Assembly: GCA_903920205.1 (NCBI GenBank)
Contig: CAIXLI010000081.1
Span: 1-46,699, forward strand
Reading direction: 5' to 3'
Length of the DNA: 46,699 bases
Source of the DNA: an uncultured Pseudomonadota bacterium
GTDB lineage: Bacteria > Pseudomonadota > Alphaproteobacteria > UBA9219
A model generated the notes under the pieces. It saw only the letters and a program-made list of their open reading frames with translations. It was not told where the DNA came from and did not search any database. A program made the position numbers and the translations under genes. This document shows positions 44,655 to 46,699 of this stretch, piece after piece. Position 1 is the first letter of the stretch. Each line of letters opens with the position of its first letter.

Positions 44655-44679
44655 AAAAAAGGCGGGCTTTCGGCCCACC
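44655..44679 (-). terminator. Terminator-like hairpin in the rimP leader (possible attenuator)
   Basis: On the minus strand GGTGGGC/GCCCGCC (44661-44667 with 44673-44679, 5-base loop) is followed by six T residues (A-run 44655-44660). It lies between the rimP promoter and the rimP start, so it must be read through or controlled for the operon to be expressed. It could otherwise terminate transcripts from further upstream. Confidence 0.75.
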
Positions 44680-44704
44680 CCCACTTTGTCCCTATGACGT
44701 GGGG

Positions 44705-44732
44705 ACAATAGATGTTTAGCGTGAAAATGCAA
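44705..44732 (-). promoter_or_regulatory. Promoter of the rimP-nusA-ylxR-infB operon
   Basis: On the minus strand, -35 TTGCAT (44727-44732) and -10 TATTGT (44705-44710) are 16 bases apart. The expected transcript starts near 44698, giving a leader of about 100 bases. The -35 and spacing match the tRNA-Gly promoter at 1415-1442. Confidence 0.6.
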
Positions 44733-44803
44733 GAGGAATTGCGGGGGATGGCGGGCATCTATGGCTCCCTGCGAAAAGGGAATGCCCTCACCCTTAAATT
44801 TCA

Positions 44804-44820
44804 TGCAAGAAAAGTGCCAG
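44804..44820 (-). promoter_or_regulatory. Sigma-54 (-24/-12) promoter element facing away from rpoN
   Basis: Minus strand reads CTGGCAC-TTTTC-TTGCA, with GG and GC exactly 10 bases apart and 11 of 12 positions matching TGGCACG-N4-TTGCW. A transcript would start near 44793 and run toward rimP. The site lies 50 bases before the rpoN start codon and just upstream of its putative -35 region. Confidence 0.65.
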
Positions 44821-44834
44821 AATACCCCACATCA

Positions 44835-44863
44835 ATGATTCGTTAATTTTTCAGGCGCATAAT
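44835..44863 (+). promoter_or_regulatory. Possible rpoN promoter with the start point at the ATG
   Basis: A good -10 box CATAAT (44858-44863) and a weak -35 ATGATT (44835-44840) have a 17-base spacer. The -10 ends 6 bases before ATG 44870, which would place the first transcribed base at or near the start codon. Confidence 0.45.
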
Positions 44864-44869
44864 CCCCCT

Positions 44870-46345
44870 ATGAGCATCACTCAGCGTATAGACCAGCGGC
44901 AAACGCAAGCCCTTGTAATGACACCACAATTGCAGCAAGCCATCAAGCTGCTGCAGATGTCAAACATGGAATTGGGCGATTTTGTCGAGCAAGAAATCGA
45001 AAAAAACCCTCTTCTCGAACGCGCCGAAGCAGGGGATGATGTCCTTTCAAACGACCAATCCCCCCAAGAACTGGAGGTTTTTACTCCTCCCTCCGCCGAA
45101 CCCGCCCCTCTTTCCGGCGCGGATAACGAAAACACAACGCAAAACGCAGGTTCTGATGAAGACCCATGGGCAAGCGATGGCTATACCGCCGAAGATCGCT
45201 TCGCCAACACAGGTTCTGGCGGCTCGTTCGACGACGACGAATTCTCAGCCGCGCAAAACATCGCCGAAAAGCCCAGCCTTCGTGCGCATCTCTTGGAACA
45301 AATCAATGTCGATTTTAACGACCCCGCCGACCGCATGATCGCCTCCGCCTTGGTCGAAATGCTCGACGAAGCCGGTTATCTCCCCGTCGATCTCGATCTG
45401 GTGCGCGCCCAATTGGGCGCGACGCCCGAACATTTCGAATCCATCATCGCTCGGCTCCAACGTTTCGACCCCTGCGGCATTTTTGCGCGTTCGCTGCACG
45501 AATGTCTGGCGCTCCAGCTCTGCGAAAAAGACCGGCTCGATCCCGCGATGGGGATTTTGCTGCAAAACCTCGATTTCTTGGCGCGGCGCGACAACGCTGC
45601 CCTGATGCGGCTCTGCAACGTTGATGCCGAAGACCTCTCCGGCATGATCGCCGAAATCCGCCAGTTGAATCCCAAACCCGCGATGTCTTTCGTCTCCGAT
45701 GTCGCGCCGCCCATCGTGCCCGATGTCATGCTGCGGCCGCAGCAGGGCGGCGGCTGGCATGTTGAACTGAACACCGAAACGCTGCCCCGCGTGTTGGCAA
45801 ACGAGCGCTACTACGCGCAAATCCAATCCTCAACGTCGAAAAAAGCCGACAAAGATTATATCGCCGATCATTGGCAGCATGCGAATTGGCTCGTCAAAGC
45901 CTTGCACCAACGTGCCACGACAATCCTCAAAGTCGCAGGCGAAATCGTCCGCCAACAAGACGCTTTCTTCATCAACGGCGTCCATCACCTTAAACCTCTG
46001 ATCCTCAAAGACATCGCCCAGCTCGTCGACATGCACGAATCAACCGTCAGTCGCGTCACGCAGCACAAATACATCGCCACGCCACGCGGCATGTTCGAAC
46101 TGAAGTATTTTTTTACAACCGCGTTGGGTCGCAGCGATGGCGGCGCGGATATGTCGTCCGAAGCCGTCCGTGCTCGCATCCGCACCATGATCGAAAACGA
46201 AAAACCGACCGCGATATTGTCCGACGATCACCTGTCGATGATGCTACGCGGCGAAGGCATCGATGTCGCCCGCCGCACCGTCGCCAAATACCGCGAAGCC
46301 ATGCGCATCCCGACCTCGGCGCACCGTCGTCGGGATAAGCGGTAG
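44870..46345 (+). CDS. rpoN: RNA polymerase sigma-54 factor
   Basis: Sigma-54 directs polymerase to -24/-12 promoters, many for nitrogen, flagellar or stress genes, and needs an AAA+ activator. The 491-aa product has the activator-interacting region I (LVMTPQLQQAIKLLQMSNMELGDFVEQEIEKNPLLE), an acidic low-complexity linker, and the core-binding domain. The C-terminal DNA-binding part has the helix-turn-helix (DIAQLVDMHESTVSRVTQHKYI) and the RpoN box in ARRTVAKYREAMRIP. The start matches the family N-terminus, but no ribosome site precedes it (only a CCCCCT stretch). Downstream partners hpf and ptsN are not seen before the window ends; an IS element lies there. Confidence 0.97.
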   Translation: MSITQRIDQRQTQALVMTPQLQQAIKLLQMSNMELGDFVEQEIEKNPLLERAEAGDDVLSNDQSPQELEVFTPPSAEPAPLSGADNENTTQNAGSDEDPWASDGYTAEDRFANTGSGGSFDDDEFSAAQNIAEKPSLRAHLLEQINVDFNDPADRMIASALVEMLDEAGYLPVDLDLVRAQLGATPEHFESIIARLQRFDPCGIFARSLHECLALQLCEKDRLDPAMGILLQNLDFLARRDNAALMRLCNVDAEDLSGMIAEIRQLNPKPAMSFVSDVAPPIVPDVMLRPQQGGGWHVELNTETLPRVLANERYYAQIQSSTSKKADKDYIADHWQHANWLVKALHQRATTILKVAGEIVRQQDAFFINGVHHLKPLILKDIAQLVDMHESTVSRVTQHKYIATPRGMFELKYFFTTALGRSDGGADMSSEAVRARIRTMIENEKPTAILSDDHLSMMLRGEGIDVARRTVAKYREAMRIPTSAHRRRDKR

Positions 46346-46530
46346 GCCCGTCCCAGTATCCTGTTGATAAGGGGGGCTTCGTCGGCGAAAATCCGCGCCG
46401 GAATAACGCCAACCCATTGCTATTCCATATTGTTTTGCAAAGTCTGTTTTTGGTTTTCGCAAGCAATAAAAACGACCTTATCAAAACTCCGCCTTTACTC
46501 CCTTGTCCACGGAAACGCAGGGGAAACGTC

Positions 46531-46559
46531 TTGACAATTTATCTTTTCAAACCTATGCC
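46531..46559 (+). promoter_or_regulatory. Possible promoter truncated by the insertion sequence
   Basis: A perfect -35 TTGACA (46531-46536), 17-base spacer and a weak -10 TATGCC (46554-46559) end exactly where the IS left end begins. It may have been the promoter of the gene after rpoN, or may now serve the transposase. Otherwise 46346-46559 holds no gene or terminator that I can see. Confidence 0.4.
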
Positions 46560-46699
46560 TGAGCTGGCCCCCGAAAACTGGACAGATTTGGGCATCGAGC
46601 TAAGGTGTGATATCGCCCCTAGAATGGTGAAGAACCAAGGGGATAGAGATGGCAAACACACGGAAGAAACATACAGCAGCATTTAAAGCGAAAGTGGGA
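46560..46699 (+). mobile_element. Left end of an IS3-family insertion sequence (cut by window edge)
   Basis: The sequence from 46560 begins TGAGCTGGCCCCCGAAAACT, a typical IS3-family terminal inverted repeat with its CCCCGAAAACTGGAC core, and is followed by the start of an OrfA-type transposase gene. Target-site duplication and right end are outside the window, so completeness is unknown. Confidence 0.8.
46649..46699 (+). CDS. IS3-family transposase OrfA, N-terminus only
   Basis: ATG 46649 follows an AGGGGA ribosome site; the 17 visible codons give MANTRKKHTAAFKAKVG, matching the N-terminal helix of IS3/IS911-type OrfA proteins, which bind the IS ends through a helix-turn-helix. The rest, and the usual OrfB made by frameshifting, lie beyond the window. 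Confidence 0.8.
   Translation, partial: MANTRKKHTAAFKAKVG

Noticed and set aside
44559-44804. 81-codon minus-strand frame upstream of rimP
   Set aside because: Its ATG overlaps the -12 box of the sigma-54 element and it runs through the rimP promoter, leader hairpins and into rimP; no ribosome site.

Overview
The window looks like the chromosome of a Gram-negative alphaproteobacterium. The evidence is the gene set and its arrangement. There is a short P-loop-only HprK with RapZ, a mannose-type EIIA, HPr and enzyme I. There are trpB-trpA-accD in one run, a YlxR protein with an extra C-terminal domain in rimP-nusA-ylxR-infB, a class II-like AroA, a YibQ-type deacetylase next to RppH, waaA-lpxK for lipid A/Kdo, and a flagellar export set. 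A finer taxonomic placement is not possible from what can be read here. The combination of Dot/Icm-like genes with an otherwise free-living-type core set suggests a less-studied lineage.

Layout. (1) 1-1.5 kb: the 3' part of a tyrosine integrase, a strong terminator, and tRNA-Gly(GCC) on the minus strand with its 3' end facing the integrase. This is the edge of an integrated element lying left of the window. (2) 1.5-8.3 kb: a solute-binding protein, fliQ-fliR-flhB, a cysteine-rich lipoprotein, pyruvate kinase and a TPR/glycosyltransferase-like protein. (3) 8.3-9.6 kb: surA, convergent with the TPR gene. (4) 9.8-13.6 kb: the regulatory PTS operon hprK-rapZ-EIIA-HPr-EI. (5) 13.6-16.5 kb: trpB-trpA-accD on the minus strand. 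(6) 16.6-22.7 kb: the accessory region. It holds a tandem pair of unrecognised paralogs with a duplicated upstream element, an icmD-icmJ (dotP-dotN) type IVB secretion pair, a divergently placed polysaccharide-export lipoprotein, a GINT1-like sugar-transferase-associated protein and a secreted serpin. (7) 22.8-25.1 kb: waaA-lpxK. (8) 25.1-26.8 kb: two unrecognised genes and pdxJ. (9) 26.9-37.8 kb: housekeeping genes mutS, acpS, rppH, yibQ-like, grpE, aroA, mltG, yggS, a sensor kinase and ispE. (10) 37.8-44.6 kb: pgk and the infB-ylxR-nusA-rimP operon (minus strand). (11) 44.9-46.7 kb: rpoN, then the left end of an IS3-family insertion sequence cut by the window edge.

The most interesting parts are the isolated icmD-icmJ pair with its neighbouring duplicated orphan genes, the GINT1-like/serpin pair, and the rimP-rpoN intergenic region. 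That intergenic region carries a near-consensus sigma-54 (-24/-12) site pointing away from rpoN, a hairpin-rich rimP leader with an early terminator-like element, and a -10 box so close to the rpoN start codon that its mRNA may be leaderless. All calls come from reading the sequence by eye; no database search was run.
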